From Shewanella saliphila (GTDB lineage: Bacteria; Pseudomonadota; Gammaproteobacteria; Enterobacterales; Shewanellaceae), in the NCBI RefSeq assembly GCF_014648295.1, contig NZ_BMQV01000029.1, positions 1 through 56,937 of the forward strand: a DNA stretch of 56,937 bases, read 5' to 3'. How positions within the stretch are numbered: position 1 is the first letter of the stretch; each line of letters opens with the position of its first letter. Made by a program: the position numbers and the translations under genes. Under the pieces are notes generated by a model. That model did not search any database, was not told where the DNA came from, and saw nothing but the letters and a program-made list of their open reading frames with translations. Shown piece after piece: positions 1 through 8,968 of the stretch.

Positions 1-125
1 CGCATGATAGGACAGGGTATGTGTTCAGCAACTATGCTGAATGGAAGTATGCATGAGCCGTATACGAGGTCCGTACGTACGGTTCTGTGAGAGGGATGGG
101 GCGGTGACGCCTCACCCTACTCGAT
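1..125 (+). mobile_element. 3' end of a group II intron (domains V and VI), 5' part outside the window
   Basis: The RNA folds as the catalytic 3' end of a bacterial group II intron. Domain V is 55-85: GAGCCGUA (55-62) pairs with UACGGUUC (78-85), a CG bulge sits at 76-77, and UACG (63-66) pairs with CGUA (72-75) around a 5-nt loop. Domain VI is about 89-122: UGGGGCG (97-103) pairs with CGCCUCA (108-114) around a GUGA loop, and A119 is left bulged as the expected branch-point adenosine. The intron should end at GAU, position 125, seven nucleotides after A119 counting the end. Its reverse-transcriptase ORF would lie upstream of the window. It ends 24 nt past the dxs stop and points against dxs. 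The terminal loop of domain V is not the usual GNRA type. Confidence 0.85.
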
Positions 126-149
126 TATGCTTTAAATCATCGTAAACCT

Positions 150-2015
150 TTATGCAATAAAGGCCTGGATTTGCGCCAAAATACCTGGAGCGTCCAGTTG
201 CAGTTCTGCGGTAATTTCATCGGGTGAGCCGTGCTTAATGAACTCATCTGGCAAACCAATCAATAATACCGGTTTTATAATCCGCATCTTTTGTAGTGTT
301 TCTAATACGCTAGAGCCTGCACCACCTAAAACGGCGTTTTCTTCAACAGAGACAATAATATCGTGGCTATTAGCAAGCTCTGCCAGTAAGTCGACATCCA
401 AAGGTTTCACAAACCGCATATCTGCAACAGTGGCGTCAAGTTGCTCTGCTGCTTCTAGTGCTGCCGCTAGGGTGGTACCAAAGTTAACAATGGCTATCTT
501 TTTACCCTGACGTTTTATTAACCCCTTACCTATCGGTAGGGCGGTCATCTGTTCGACTTGCTCTGCACCGGTAGCGCTCCCTCTTGGGTAACGTACAGCT
601 GTAGGACCGTCTTGATAACAATATCCGGTATACAGCATTTGGCGACATTCGTTTTCGTCAGATGGCGCCATAATCACCATGTTAGGGATACAACGCATAA
701 AGCTTAAGTCAAAAGCACCTTGGTGAGTTGGGCCGTCTGCACCCACAATGCCACCACGGTCAATGGCAAACAATACGGGTAAACGTTGCAAGGCAACATC
801 ATGGATTAATTGATCATAACCGCGTTGTAAAAAGGTTGAATAAATCGCAACGACCGGTTTCAGTCCTTCACAAGCAAATCCGGCGCCCAACGTTACGGCA
901 TGTTGTTCGGCGATGGCTGCATCAAAATACTGTTTGGGAAAACGCTGGGAAAACTCAACCATACCCGAGCCTTCACGCATTGCTGGCGTTATCGCCATCA
1001 ACTTGTCATCCTGGGCTGCGACATCGCATAACCATTTACCAAAAACTTGCGAGAACGTCGGCAAGCCTGGCTTGGTTGCCGGCTTTTTAAATTGGCTAGG
1101 GTCAAATTTAGGCACTGCATGCCAGCCGATAGGATCTTTTTCTGCAGGCTCATAACCACGACCTTTCTTGGTCATGATATGCAGCATTTGTGGGCCTTTT
1201 AAATTACGCATATTACGCAGAGTTTCAACTAATGAATCCACGTCGTGGCCATCAATAGGGCCAATGTAATTAAACCCTAACTCTTCAAATAATGTGGCTG
1301 GAACAACCATACCTTTTAAGTGTTCTTCGGTGCGCTTGGCCATTTCTTTAATGACGGGCATGCCTTTGAGCACTTTTTTGCTGTTTTCGCGGATAGTGGT
1401 GTAAAAACGCCCTGACATCAATTGAGCTAAATGGTTGTTTAGCGCGCCGACGTTTTCAGAAATCGACATTTCATTGTCGTTCAACACAACCAGCATATCT
1501 TTGTGTAAATCACCTGCGTGGTTCATGGCTTCAAACACCATACCACCTGTCATGGCGCCATCACCAATCACCGCCACCACTTTACGATCTTCGGCTTCTT
1601 TTTCCGCAGCAACAGCCATGGCTAAAGCTGCACTGACAGACGTACCCGAGTGACCCACACTAAAGGTGTCGTATTGGCTTTCTTCACGCCATGGGAAAGG
1701 GTGCAAACCATTTTTTTGTCTAATGGTGTGCATACGTTCACGGCGGTCAGTTAAAATTTTATGTGGATATGCCTGATGGCCAACGTCCCAAATTAATCGA
1801 TCAAATGGGGTATTGTAGACATAATGAAGGGCCACAGTTAATTCAACTGTGCCTAAGCCAGACGCAAAATGTCCGCTGGAAATACCAACAGACTGAAGTA
1901 AGAATTGTCTAAGTTCATCAGACACTTGTGGAAGAAGACCTTGCGGCAACTTCCGTAATTCTTCTGGCGTATTAGCTTGTGCTAGTACTGGGAATTTAGA
2001 AATATCGAAACTCAT
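150..2015 (-). CDS. dxs: 1-deoxy-D-xylulose-5-phosphate synthase
   Basis: Thiamine-diphosphate enzyme joining pyruvate and glyceraldehyde 3-phosphate to DXP, the entry step of the MEP isoprenoid pathway and a source of thiamin and pyridoxal precursors; cytoplasmic. The product is 621 aa, the usual family length. Visible are the [12 protein letters not shown] stretch near residue 49, the ThDP/Mg motif GDGAMTGG near residue 151 with LNDN after it, and [10 protein letters not shown] carrying the catalytic Glu of the second domain. The open frame extends to 2078, into ispA, but the protein I recognise in this family begins MSxDIS, so ATG at 2015 is chosen, 22 nt after the ispA stop. It is the last gene of xseB-ispA-dxs; no obvious terminator remains before the intron end. 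Confidence 0.97.
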   Translation of the reverse strand: MSFDISKFPVLAQANTPEELRKLPQGLLPQVSDELRQFLLQSVGISSGHFASGLGTVELTVALHYVYNTPFDRLIWDVGHQAYPHKILTDRRERMHTIRQKNGLHPFPWREESQYDTFSVGHSGTSVSAALAMAVAAEKEAEDRKVVAVIGDGAMTGGMVFEAMNHAGDLHKDMLVVLNDNEMSISENVGALNNHLAQLMSGRFYTTIRENSKKVLKGMPVIKEMAKRTEEHLKGMVVPATLFEELGFNYIGPIDGHDVDSLVETLRNMRNLKGPQMLHIMTKKGRGYEPAEKDPIGWHAVPKFDPSQFKKPATKPGLPTFSQVFGKWLCDVAAQDDKLMAITPAMREGSGMVEFSQRFPKQYFDAAIAEQHAVTLGAGFACEGLKPVVAIYSTFLQRGYDQLIHDVALQRLPVLFAIDRGGIVGADGPTHQGAFDLSFMRCIPNMVIMAPSDENECRQMLYTGYCYQDGPTAVRYPRGSATGAEQVEQMTALPIGKGLIKRQGKKIAIVNFGTTLAAALEAAEQLDATVADMRFVKPLDVDLLAELANSHDIIVSVEENAVLGGAGSSVLETLQKMRIIKPVLLIGLPDEFIKHGSPDEITAELQLDAPGILAQIQAFIA

Positions 2016-2037
2016 AGCGAGATATTCTGACTCTTTA

Positions 2038-2919
2038 TTATAATCTTCGCTCAATAATGTAGCGGGCGAAGTCTGCAATTAACTGGCTATTGTATGGCAA
2101 TTTAGTCAGCGCTGATAGTGCATCTTGTATTAGTTGTTCCGCACAGGCCTTTGCACCATCAAGACCCAACAGTTTCGGGAAGGTGCTTTTATTGGATTGC
2201 TCATCACTTCCTTGAGGTTTCCCAAGCTCTTCCGTGCTTGCGGTTATATCTAAAATATCGTCCTGAACTTGAAACGCTAAGCCTAAGGCTTGGGCGTATT
2301 GCATCATCAGTTGATATTGTTCTGCGGGTGCATTGGCTGCAATTAACGCCATTTCTACGGCACAGCTAATTAATGCCCCGGTTTTTTTATTGTGTAATTC
2401 GGTTAAGCGTTGTAGATCAATACTGTGATTCGTGGCGCTTAGATCAATGGCCTGACCGCCACACATGCCTTGATAACCTGCTGCTTTTGCTAATACTCTC
2501 ACCATAGCAAGTTGTTGAGTGGGGCTTAAATCATCACTGATTGATGTCATGATTTCAAATGCTAACGTTTGCAGAGCATCGCCCGCTAAAATCGCTGTCG
2601 CTTCATCAAATGCGATGTGAACCGTAGGTTGGCCGCGGCGCAGAGCATCATTGTCCATAGCCGGTAAATCGTCATGGATTAATGAATAAGCATGTATGCA
2701 TTCAATGGCAGCAGCAGCTTTGTCTAGAGCATTAATATTAACACTGAACATGTCACCGACAGCATAAACTAAAAAAGGGCGAATGCGTTTACCGCCCAAT
2801 AGTGCGCCGTGTAACATTGCGGCTTTTAAATTGGGAGCAGCATCATCAAGTTGATTTAAATGCTGTTCAAGAATGGCATCAACTCGTTTTTGGTAAGTTT
2901 TGATTGCTTCAGCTAACAC
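2038..2919 (-). CDS. ispA: (2E,6E)-farnesyl diphosphate synthase
   Basis: Short-chain trans-prenyltransferase that adds isopentenyl units to DMAPP and geranyl diphosphate to make C15 farnesyl diphosphate for quinone and undecaprenyl synthesis. The 293-aa protein shows both Asp-rich metal sites, DDLPAMD at 83-89 and DDILD at 220-224, plus the GGKRIRP substrate loop near 42-48. Two small residues beside the first motif and the all-alpha pattern fit the bacterial farnesyl (type II) enzymes. It lies 36 nt after xseB and 22 nt before dxs on the same strand, the classic gamma-proteobacterial isoprenoid operon. Confidence 0.97.
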   Translation of the reverse strand: MLAEAIKTYQKRVDAILEQHLNQLDDAAPNLKAAMLHGALLGGKRIRPFLVYAVGDMFSVNINALDKAAAAIECIHAYSLIHDDLPAMDNDALRRGQPTVHIAFDEATAILAGDALQTLAFEIMTSISDDLSPTQQLAMVRVLAKAAGYQGMCGGQAIDLSATNHSIDLQRLTELHNKKTGALISCAVEMALIAANAPAEQYQLMMQYAQALGLAFQVQDDILDITASTEELGKPQGSDEQSNKSTFPKLLGLDGAKACAEQLIQDALSALTKLPYNSQLIADFARYIIERRL

Positions 2920-2955
2920 GTATTAAGACCTATGCTTCAATTTAACGAATTGAGA

Positions 2956-3192
2956 TTATTCAGCGTCAACGGTAAATGGTGCGAGTTCGGCATCATTTTC
3001 ATTTAATAAGATAGACACTTTTTGCTGAGCTTGTTCAAGCTTAGTTTGGCTTTGACGGACCAAATTAATACCACGCTCAAATTGTTTTAGCGCGTCATCA
3101 AGTGACACTTCACCTTGCTCTAAGTGAGCGACAATGGTTTCGAGCTCAGATAACGATTGCTCAAAACTGAGATTTTCTGGTTTTTTAGCCAC
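2956..3192 (-). CDS. xseB: Exodeoxyribonuclease VII small subunit
   Basis: Small subunit of exonuclease VII, which with XseA degrades single-stranded DNA to oligonucleotides. The 78-aa length is normal. The sequence carries the family signature [19 protein letters not shown] followed by [18 protein letters not shown], two helices that form the coiled interaction surface. Start ATG has an AAGGAAAA ribosome-binding site a few bases upstream on the minus strand. First gene of the xseB-ispA-dxs operon; xseA is not in the window, as is usual for this arrangement. Confidence 0.95.
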   Translation of the reverse strand: MAKKPENLSFEQSLSELETIVAHLEQGEVSLDDALKQFERGINLVRQSQTKLEQAQQKVSILLNENDAELAPFTVDAE

Positions 3193-3559
3193 GATTAATT
3201 TTCCTTTCTTTGCGCGTGTGACAAGGTATATCAGCCCAGCGTATCGGTCAAATACAGTCGTCGGTTATTTGCTCAACAGCACGCTTTGTTATTGAATTTT
3301 TTTAGAAACAATAAAATCGAGCTAAACTTGAGCCGACTTTGTCCGATAAAGAGTTAAGATTTTAAATTGTTAACGAAAATGATTTCTTGAAACACGTATT
3401 ACTGATTATCATAATGACTTGAGAAACTTTTGCAGCAATGCAAAACGATTCACCTTATGATTGCATCATACGATTGATATAACATATCGAATTTACCGTG
3501 CGAAGCCGTTTTTAATAGAGCACAAAAAGCAGAGTCATCACTGCGATTGAGGAGAGGTT
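3193..3559. other. Divergent intergenic region xseB / pomA
   Basis: 367 nt between divergent operons. It holds a FliA-type promoter for pomAB (separate entry) and an unremarkable AT-rich leader of about 200 nt before pomA. I see no terminator, small ORF with a good start, or repeat. A promoter for xseB must also lie here but I cannot single one out. Confidence 0.6.
3323..3349 (+). promoter_or_regulatory. FliA (sigma-28) type flagellar promoter of pomAB
   Basis: TAAACTTG at 3323-3330, an 11-nt spacer, then TCCGATAA at 3342-3349. This matches the sigma-28 consensus TAAAGTTT-N11-GCCGATAA in six and seven of eight positions with exact spacing. It points towards pomA and would start transcription near 3356, leaving a leader of about 200 nt. 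The match to a flagellar sigma factor in front of stator genes makes it credible; no mapped start is available. Confidence 0.8.
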
Positions 3560-4327
3560 GTGGATTTAGCTACCCTAATAGGTATTATTGGTGCTTTTGC
3601 ATTTATTATTGGCGCCATGGTGACCAGTGGCGGTATCGGTTTATTTATCGATGTACCTTCTGTATTGATCGTAATCATGGGCTCTTTGTTTGTTGTCATG
3701 ATGAAGTTCAACCTAAAGCAATTTTTAGGGTCGATAAAAATCGGCATGAAAGCCTTCATGTTTAAAATTGATAAACCTGAAGATTTAATTGAACAATCTG
3801 TCACCATGGCTGATGCTGCCCGTAAAGGGGGGTTTTTGGCGTTAGAAGAAGCGGTGATCACCAATACTTTTATGCAAAAAGCGGTCGATATGCTGGTTGA
3901 TGGTCACGATGGTGACGTGGTGCGTAATGCCCTTGAAAAAGATATCTCGTTAACCGAAGAACGTCACAAAATGGGGATCAGTATCTTTAAAGCCATGGGG
4001 GATGTTGCGCCTGCGATGGGGATGATTGGTACGCTGGTGGGATTAGTGGCCATGCTGTCAAACATGGACGACCCTAAATCAATTGGCCCCTCTATGGCTG
4101 TTGCTTTATTAACCACACTTTATGGCGCGATCATTGCGAACATGATTGCAATCCCGATGGCCGATAAACTGTCACTGCGCATGGGTGAAGAACTGCTTAA
4201 TCGTAATTTAATTATGGATGCGGTGCTGGCGATACAAGATGGTCAAAACCCGCGAGTGATTGAAGGGTTTTTAAAGAATTACCTCGCTGAAAAACAACGT
4301 GCAATTGATACAACGGACGGAGAATAA
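3560..4327 (+). CDS. pomA: Flagellar motor stator protein PomA (MotA family, Na+-type)
   Basis: Inner-membrane A subunit of the stator that converts an ion gradient into flagellar torque. The 255-aa protein begins at GTG 3560 behind GGAGAGG. It has the four-helix MotA layout: two helices near the N-terminus (residues 5-25 and 30-50), a large cytoplasmic loop, then GMIGTLVGLVAMLSNM (TM3) and YGAIIANMIAIPMADKL (TM4). MDLATLIG at the start and the PAMGMIGT motif match Vibrio/Shewanella PomA rather than H+-type MotA. Partner pomB starts 3 nt after the stop. Expression is probably flagellar through the upstream FliA-type promoter. Confidence 0.95.
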   Translation: MDLATLIGIIGAFAFIIGAMVTSGGIGLFIDVPSVLIVIMGSLFVVMMKFNLKQFLGSIKIGMKAFMFKIDKPEDLIEQSVTMADAARKGGFLALEEAVITNTFMQKAVDMLVDGHDGDVVRNALEKDISLTEERHKMGISIFKAMGDVAPAMGMIGTLVGLVAMLSNMDDPKSIGPSMAVALLTTLYGAIIANMIAIPMADKLSLRMGEELLNRNLIMDAVLAIQDGQNPRVIEGFLKNYLAEKQRAIDTTDGE

Positions 4328-4330
4328 CTC

Positions 4331-5257
4331 ATGGCTAAGGCCAAGTGTGATTGTCCACCAGCAGGCGCCCCTATGTGGCTGGCAACCTTTGCAGACTTAA
4401 TGTCATTACTGATGTGCTTCTTCGTATTGTTGTTAGCATTCTCAGAAATGGACGTCATGAAGTTTAAGCAAATTGCGGGCTCGATGAAATATGCGTTTGG
4501 TGTACAAAACAAAGTTGAAGTGAAAGATATTCCGAAAGGAACCTCTGTCATTGCGCTTGAGTTTCGCCCGGGCAGACCTGATCCCACCCCGATTGAAATC
4601 ATTAACCAACAAACTAATGAAATGACTCAGCCAACCATTGAGTATCAAGCCGGTGAAGAAGACAGTGCAGGTGGTACCCAAAAACAATCTGGTGAGCAAC
4701 GTGGTGGTAATGCGGCCGCAACGGCGCAGCAAGAAGCGGAAGCCGTGAAAAAAGCCGCAGCATCAGCGCAAGAAAATATTAATGAACAAGTTAAAAAGAT
4801 GGCCGAAAAGCTCAACGAAGAAATTGTTGATGGCGCCATTGAAATTGAATCACTTGGCCAACAAATTATTATTCGAATTCGTGAAAAAGGCTCGTTTGCG
4901 TCAGGTTCGGGTTTCTTACAACCTAAATTTAAGCCTATTGTGCGCTCTATTGGCGCATTATTAAAAGACGTGCCCGGTATTGTGACCGTGTCTGGTCATA
5001 CTGATGGCGCGCACATTAGCAATGAGCTTTACAGTTCAAACTGGGAGCTCTCAAGCCAGCGTGCTGTTGCGGTTGCTGATGAATTGCGCCGAGTGCCAGG
5101 ATTTGACGAAACCCGCATGAAAGTGGTGGGAGAGGCTTCTAACAGGCCATTAGTGCCCAATGACACCAATGAAAACCGTACGCGTAATCGCCGTGTCGAG
5201 ATTTCAATTGAGCAAGGTAAAGCGAAAGAGTCAAACGAGATAACCGTGTCTGAATAA
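4331..5257 (+). CDS. pomB: Flagellar motor stator protein PomB (MotB family, Na+-type)
   Basis: B subunit of the stator, anchored to peptidoglycan. One transmembrane helix (about residues 17-40) carries the ion-binding Asp22 in FADLMSLLMCFFVLLLAF, a sequence typical of sodium-type PomB. A plug/linker region rich in Ala, Glu and Lys follows (110-165, probably helical), then an OmpA-like peptidoglycan-binding domain (about 180-300) with SGHTDGAHISNELYSSNWEL and NRTRNRRVEI. Length of 308 aa is normal. Co-transcribed with pomA; a strong hairpin terminator follows at 5301-5329. Confidence 0.95.
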   Translation: MAKAKCDCPPAGAPMWLATFADLMSLLMCFFVLLLAFSEMDVMKFKQIAGSMKYAFGVQNKVEVKDIPKGTSVIALEFRPGRPDPTPIEIINQQTNEMTQPTIEYQAGEEDSAGGTQKQSGEQRGGNAAATAQQEAEAVKKAAASAQENINEQVKKMAEKLNEEIVDGAIEIESLGQQIIIRIREKGSFASGSGFLQPKFKPIVRSIGALLKDVPGIVTVSGHTDGAHISNELYSSNWELSSQRAVAVADELRRVPGFDETRMKVVGEASNRPLVPNDTNENRTRNRRVEISIEQGKAKESNEITVSE

Positions 5258-5300
5258 GCTTATTTCCTTATAAGTTGATCACCTTTAGTCGTGATACCCA

Positions 5301-5329
5301 AAGCGCAACCTGATAAGGTTGCGCTTTTT
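5301..5329 (+). terminator. Rho-independent terminator after pomAB
   Basis: AAGCGCAACC (5301-5310) pairs with GGTTGCGCTT around TGATAA and runs into five T. Ten-base stem, correct position 43 nt after the pomB stop. Confidence 0.9.
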
Positions 5330-5393
5330 GTTATCAAAATGTTTTGTGAATGGTGCGACCTGCACAAAATGAATGATTAAAAAGTGAATATGT

Positions 5394-5421
5394 TTGGTTA
5401 ATAGGCATCATTTGGTATAAT
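5394..5421 (+). promoter_or_regulatory. Candidate sigma-70 promoter of thiI
   Basis: TTGGTT at 5394-5399, 16-nt spacer, and a perfect TATAAT at 5416-5421. It lies in the 345-nt pomB-thiI gap and would give a leader of about 175 nt. The leader contains a short direct repeat (TTGCTAAGT, near 5537 and 5558) but nothing resembling a TPP riboswitch. No gene is seen in the rest of the gap. Confidence 0.7.
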
Positions 5422-5603
5422 CCGCGAATTATTGCTTACCATTTGGTGCCGATTTATCCATAAATCTGTATGTGCTAAATCTGTAAGCTGTTTTTCAATT
5501 TTATAATCAACGTATTACAACTCTTTGAGTTAGCCTTGCTAAGTACTTACTCGGTGCTTGCTAAGTGCTGTGCTATTGAATTTGTTATGCCTGCGGACGC
5601 CCC

Positions 5604-7058
5604 ATGAAGTTTATTGTAAAGCTATACCCTGAAATTATGATGAAGAGCAAGTCGGTAAGACTGCGATTTACCAAAATGCTCGAAACCAATATTCGTAATG
5701 TACTGAAAAAAGTCGATGAAGATGCCAAAGTACAACGTTTATACGATCGAATTTTAGTGAAAGTGCCAGACAATAAACCTGAACTCATCGACGCGTTTGC
5801 TGAACGTTTAAGTTGCATTCCGGGTATTGCTCATGTGGTGCAAGTGAGTGAATACGCTTTTGATTCGGTCGATCATATTTATCAACAGGTGTTACCTAAA
5901 TACCGCGATGAACTTGCCGGTAAAACGTTTTGTGTCCGAGTAAAGCGTTCGGGTAAGCATGACTTTAACTCTATCGATGTGGAACGCTATGTCGGCGGTG
6001 GTTTAAATCAGCACACTGACGCATTAGGGGTAAAGCTTAAAAATCCAGATATCACCGTGAATCTTGAAATCGATCAAGACAAATTATACATGGTCGAGCG
6101 TCGTATTGAGGGCTTAGGCGGTTTCCCTATGGCGACTCAAGAAGATGTGTTATCGCTGATTTCAGGTGGTTTTGACTCTGGCGTATCGAGCTTCCAGTTT
6201 ATTAAAAAGGGTGCCCGTACCCATTATTGCTTTTTTAACCTTGGTGGTGCGCAGCACGAGATCGGAGTTAAGCAAGTGGCTTTTCATTTATGGCAAAAGT
6301 ACGGCGAATCTCACAAGGTCCGTTTTGTTTCTGTGCCGTTTGAGCCTGTGGTTCAGGAGATCCTCGAGCGGATTGATAACGGACAAATGGGTGTTGTTCT
6401 TAAGCGTATGATGATGCGTGCTGCCACGCGTATTGCTGATAAATTTGGGATTCAAGCCTTGGTTACGGGTGAGAGTTTAGGCCAAGTATCTAGCCAAACC
6501 TTAACCAATTTAAACGTGATTGACCGCTGTACAGATTTACTGATTTTGCGTCCACTTATTGCGATGGACAAGCAGGATATTATTAATCAAAGCCGTGTGA
6601 TTGGCACTGAAGATTTTGCCAAGTCAATTCCAGAGTATTGTGGCGTTATTTCACAAAAGCCAACCGTGAAAGCCGTGTTGTCTAAAGTTGAAAAAGAAGA
6701 GCTTAAATTCTCTGAAGACTTAATTGACCGTGTTGTTGATGCGGCCGTGGTGATGGACATTCGGGATATTGAAGCTGAAATGAATAAACAAGTCACTGAA
6801 ACTGAAACCGTTAAAGATGTCGCGTCAGGTGAGATTGTCATTGATGTTCGTGCGCCAGAAGAAGAAGAGCGTGCGCCATTAGAAATGGATAACGTGATGG
6901 TGAAAACCATTCCATTTTTTAAACTCGCGACTCAGTTTGCCGATTTAGATAACAGCAAAACGTATTTACTTTACTGCGACCGTGGTGTCATGAGTAAGTT
7001 GCAAGCGCTGTACTTAATTGAGCAAGGCTACACTAACGTTAAAGTGTATCGCCCGTAA
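5604..7058 (+). CDS. thiI: tRNA 4-thiouridine synthase / sulfur carrier for thiamin synthesis (ThiI)
   Basis: Makes 4-thiouridine at position 8 of tRNA and transfers sulfur to ThiS for the thiamin thiazole. The 484-aa protein has an N-terminal ferredoxin-like/THUMP region (about 1-165), the PP-loop ATP site SGGFDS at 187-192, and a C-terminal rhodanese domain (about 400-484) whose active Cys458 lies in YLLYCDRG. It is therefore the long, rhodanese-fused enterobacterial form and can act in both pathways. Transcribed alone; the hairpin 7071-7104 (AGGCTAACC / GGTTAGCCT) may end the transcript though it lacks a clear U-tract. Confidence 0.97.
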   Translation: MKFIVKLYPEIMMKSKSVRLRFTKMLETNIRNVLKKVDEDAKVQRLYDRILVKVPDNKPELIDAFAERLSCIPGIAHVVQVSEYAFDSVDHIYQQVLPKYRDELAGKTFCVRVKRSGKHDFNSIDVERYVGGGLNQHTDALGVKLKNPDITVNLEIDQDKLYMVERRIEGLGGFPMATQEDVLSLISGGFDSGVSSFQFIKKGARTHYCFFNLGGAQHEIGVKQVAFHLWQKYGESHKVRFVSVPFEPVVQEILERIDNGQMGVVLKRMMMRAATRIADKFGIQALVTGESLGQVSSQTLTNLNVIDRCTDLLILRPLIAMDKQDIINQSRVIGTEDFAKSIPEYCGVISQKPTVKAVLSKVEKEELKFSEDLIDRVVDAAVVMDIRDIEAEMNKQVTETETVKDVASGEIVIDVRAPEEEERAPLEMDNVMVKTIPFFKLATQFADLDNSKTYLLYCDRGVMSKLQALYLIEQGYTNVKVYRP

Positions 7059-7766
7059 GCGTGAGGGTTGAGGCTAACCTTCCATTAATGTTGTGGGTTA
7101 GCCTAATGATTGGGTGGCTTAACCTGATAAGCTTATCGTGCTTCCCATACGGCAGGTTTCTTCAAATGTTAACAACGTGTATTTCGCTTATAGACAGCCA
7201 GTCCTGTAATCACCACAATGAATAAAAAACTTTATAAAATAAGATCAAACTGTTGTCTGTCAGTCCATCTCTAACAAGTTTTAGGGCTAAACTCATTTCA
7301 TTTTCATCCACATTATCAAATTCACTATCAGTAAGTTAAATGGCTACTCAGTTCCATCATACTAACTGTGCGAACTTGAAAATAACGGATTCGCTCGCTT
7401 TTTTTGCTGTACGCGAAAAAGTTGCACCATTTTCTTTCTTTTCTAGAGGGGCCCCGAACATGCTGTCAATGCCATATAGACTCAAATTACGCCAATGAGG
7501 ATATTCAGCACGGTGATGTCAAGTGGCGACTGAACGATGAAATATCTGCGAGTAACATTAATACCCAGCTTTTGGTAATTTATTCACATTATCAACCTAT
7601 TTGGTCTGCACAATATCTAGTTGATTAATTGGAGAATGGATTGATGGCGAGATTAAGACCTGTGATCGGTAAATTACCGCAACCATGAGAATGCTTTCTT
7701 AAAGTAGCTAGCTTTTGTGGTTTGTTTTATTTCAGTGGAAAACTTTATGTAAATAAGTAGTATCAA
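7059..7766. other. 700-nt region without an intact recognised gene
   Basis: Between thiI and the AraC-type gene. Contents: a 9-bp stem-loop at 7071-7104 just after thiI, a decayed small gene on the minus strand (7169-7360), and a plus-strand open frame (7404-7628) that has no convincing ribosome-binding site or recognisable protein character. The region looks like degraded accessory DNA. Confidence 0.5.
7169..7360 (-). pseudogene. Possible decayed gene for a small single-pass membrane protein
   Basis: Read on the minus strand from ATG at 7360, the frame opens MMELSSHLT and stops. A shift of frame then gives DSEFDNVDENEMSLALKL and VRDGLTDNSLILFYK, and another shift gives SFLFIVVITGLAVYKRN before a stop at 7169. 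An acidic helix followed by a hydrophobic segment and positive residues is what a small anchored protein would look like. The first shift coincides with a short TTAC duplication. I do not recognise the family; this is a reconstruction from three frames and could be chance. Confidence 0.25.
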
Positions 7767-8819
7767 TTAACCAAAATGTTGCTTGCGTAATTCTGCTGGA
7801 GTGATACCAAAATGTTTTTTAAATGCAGTGATAAAACTACTAACATGAGTATAGCCTGCTGAAAATGCCACTTCACCTATAGCTAATTTATTAATAATAA
7901 TGTCTTTTTTAGCTTTCTCTAAACATTTTTTTCGAATGTACTCTTTTGCCGTCATATTATATTTAACTTTGAAATGACGCTGAAGAGAGCTAATACTAAC
8001 TCCCATTAGTACTGATAAAGTTTTTAATGATACTTTATCGTTAATGCTTCCATTAGCGAGTTGCTGTTCAAATATGACTTCAAAGTGGTTCACCGCAGGC
8101 TGTGAGTAGCAAGGTTTGACCGTTAGTGGTGCAGGTTCTGAAGATAATATTTTTACATCACTTTTAGTTTCTAACTCACTCAAGCTTAAGTGAATAAGCT
8201 TCCATGCATTTTGTTCAAATTCAAGCTTTTCAAGCATGGACGATGTCGTTTTATAGTTCATCATCTTTTGGGCTGATTCAAACCACATCGAAGTATGCAT
8301 TAATTGTAATACTTGGTTTTTATTAGAAAAAATCTGTTCGATGTTTTGTATATCTTGTTTGTTTTGACATCTTTCTAATAGCCACGATTTGTCAATACTA
8401 ATACTCAGTTTTTTCACCCGCTGTTGTTTATGTAAATGACGAGTAAATAATTCCGGACGATTAAGCAGGTTAAAGAAGACAACGCAAGGTGAGCCATTAG
8501 CTTTTGAAGTTTCTAAAGGTGAATTCAGTTTATTGGATTCAAAATGATACGAGTGTTGACCTAAACTAAATCTGACTTGCCCATCAAATAAAATATTAAT
8601 ATGTAAACTAGGTAATAATTCAACAGAGCTGGTGGCTTGCTGGTTTTCTATTACGTCACATGTATGTATCTGAATACCATTGGGTAAATGGCAGAAGTTT
8701 AATTTTCCTATAGCCAATATTTCATGTTTATTACTACAGCTTTGATGGCTAACATGGTTGATGTTAAGTAATTTACGTCCTAGTGCATTAGATGATATTT
8801 CAATATTATGACTAAACAT
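7767..8819 (-). CDS. AraC-family transcriptional regulator, PchR-like
   Basis: DNA-binding activator, probably of the divergent iron-uptake genes. The 350-aa product has an N-terminal effector-sensing region (about 1-240, resembling siderophore-responsive PchR-type proteins in layout) and a C-terminal double helix-turn-helix (about 255-350): LSVLMGVSISSLQRHFK, then IGEVAFSAGYTHVSSFITAF followed by FKKHFGITPAELR. The frame stays open to 8933, but ATG 8819 is preceded by AGGAAAA at good spacing, whereas the upstream extension is hydrophobic and lacks such a site. It shares a 149-nt divergent promoter region, with a Fur box, with the TonB receptor gene. The effector is unknown. Confidence 0.85.
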   Translation of the reverse strand: MFSHNIEISSNALGRKLLNINHVSHQSCSNKHEILAIGKLNFCHLPNGIQIHTCDVIENQQATSSVELLPSLHINILFDGQVRFSLGQHSYHFESNKLNSPLETSKANGSPCVVFFNLLNRPELFTRHLHKQQRVKKLSISIDKSWLLERCQNKQDIQNIEQIFSNKNQVLQLMHTSMWFESAQKMMNYKTTSSMLEKLEFEQNAWKLIHLSLSELETKSDVKILSSEPAPLTVKPCYSQPAVNHFEVIFEQQLANGSINDKVSLKTLSVLMGVSISSLQRHFKVKYNMTAKEYIRKKCLEKAKKDIIINKLAIGEVAFSAGYTHVSSFITAFKKHFGITPAELRKQHFG

Positions 8820-8918
8820 GATGTTTTCCTGATAATGATGTCTTAATGGTGATTTATCAATATAAATTGACGATTTGGCAAATAACATAATCCGAACAAA
8901 AGAATAACACATTGTTAT

Positions 8919-8937
8919 TATAATGATAATCATTACT
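8919..8937. promoter_or_regulatory. Fur box
   Basis: The 19-mer at 8919-8937 (TATAATGATAATCATTACT) agrees with the Fur consensus GATAATGATAATCATTATC in 16 of 19 positions. It sits between the divergent AraC-type regulator and the TonB receptor, 32 nt before the receptor start, so both are probably repressed by Fur with iron. Confidence 0.85.
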
Positions 8938-8968
8938 ATTAACCTTGATAATCCTATTAGGACATTTT

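Noticed and set aside
5422..5603. Possible TPP riboswitch in the thiI leader
   Set aside because: None of the conserved TPP-riboswitch elements (CUGAGA, ACCUGAU with matching stems) is present.
7404..7628. 74-codon plus-strand open frame in the thiI-AraC gap
   Set aside because: No ribosome-binding site, no recognisable domain or signal, composition looks like random translation of AT-rich DNA.
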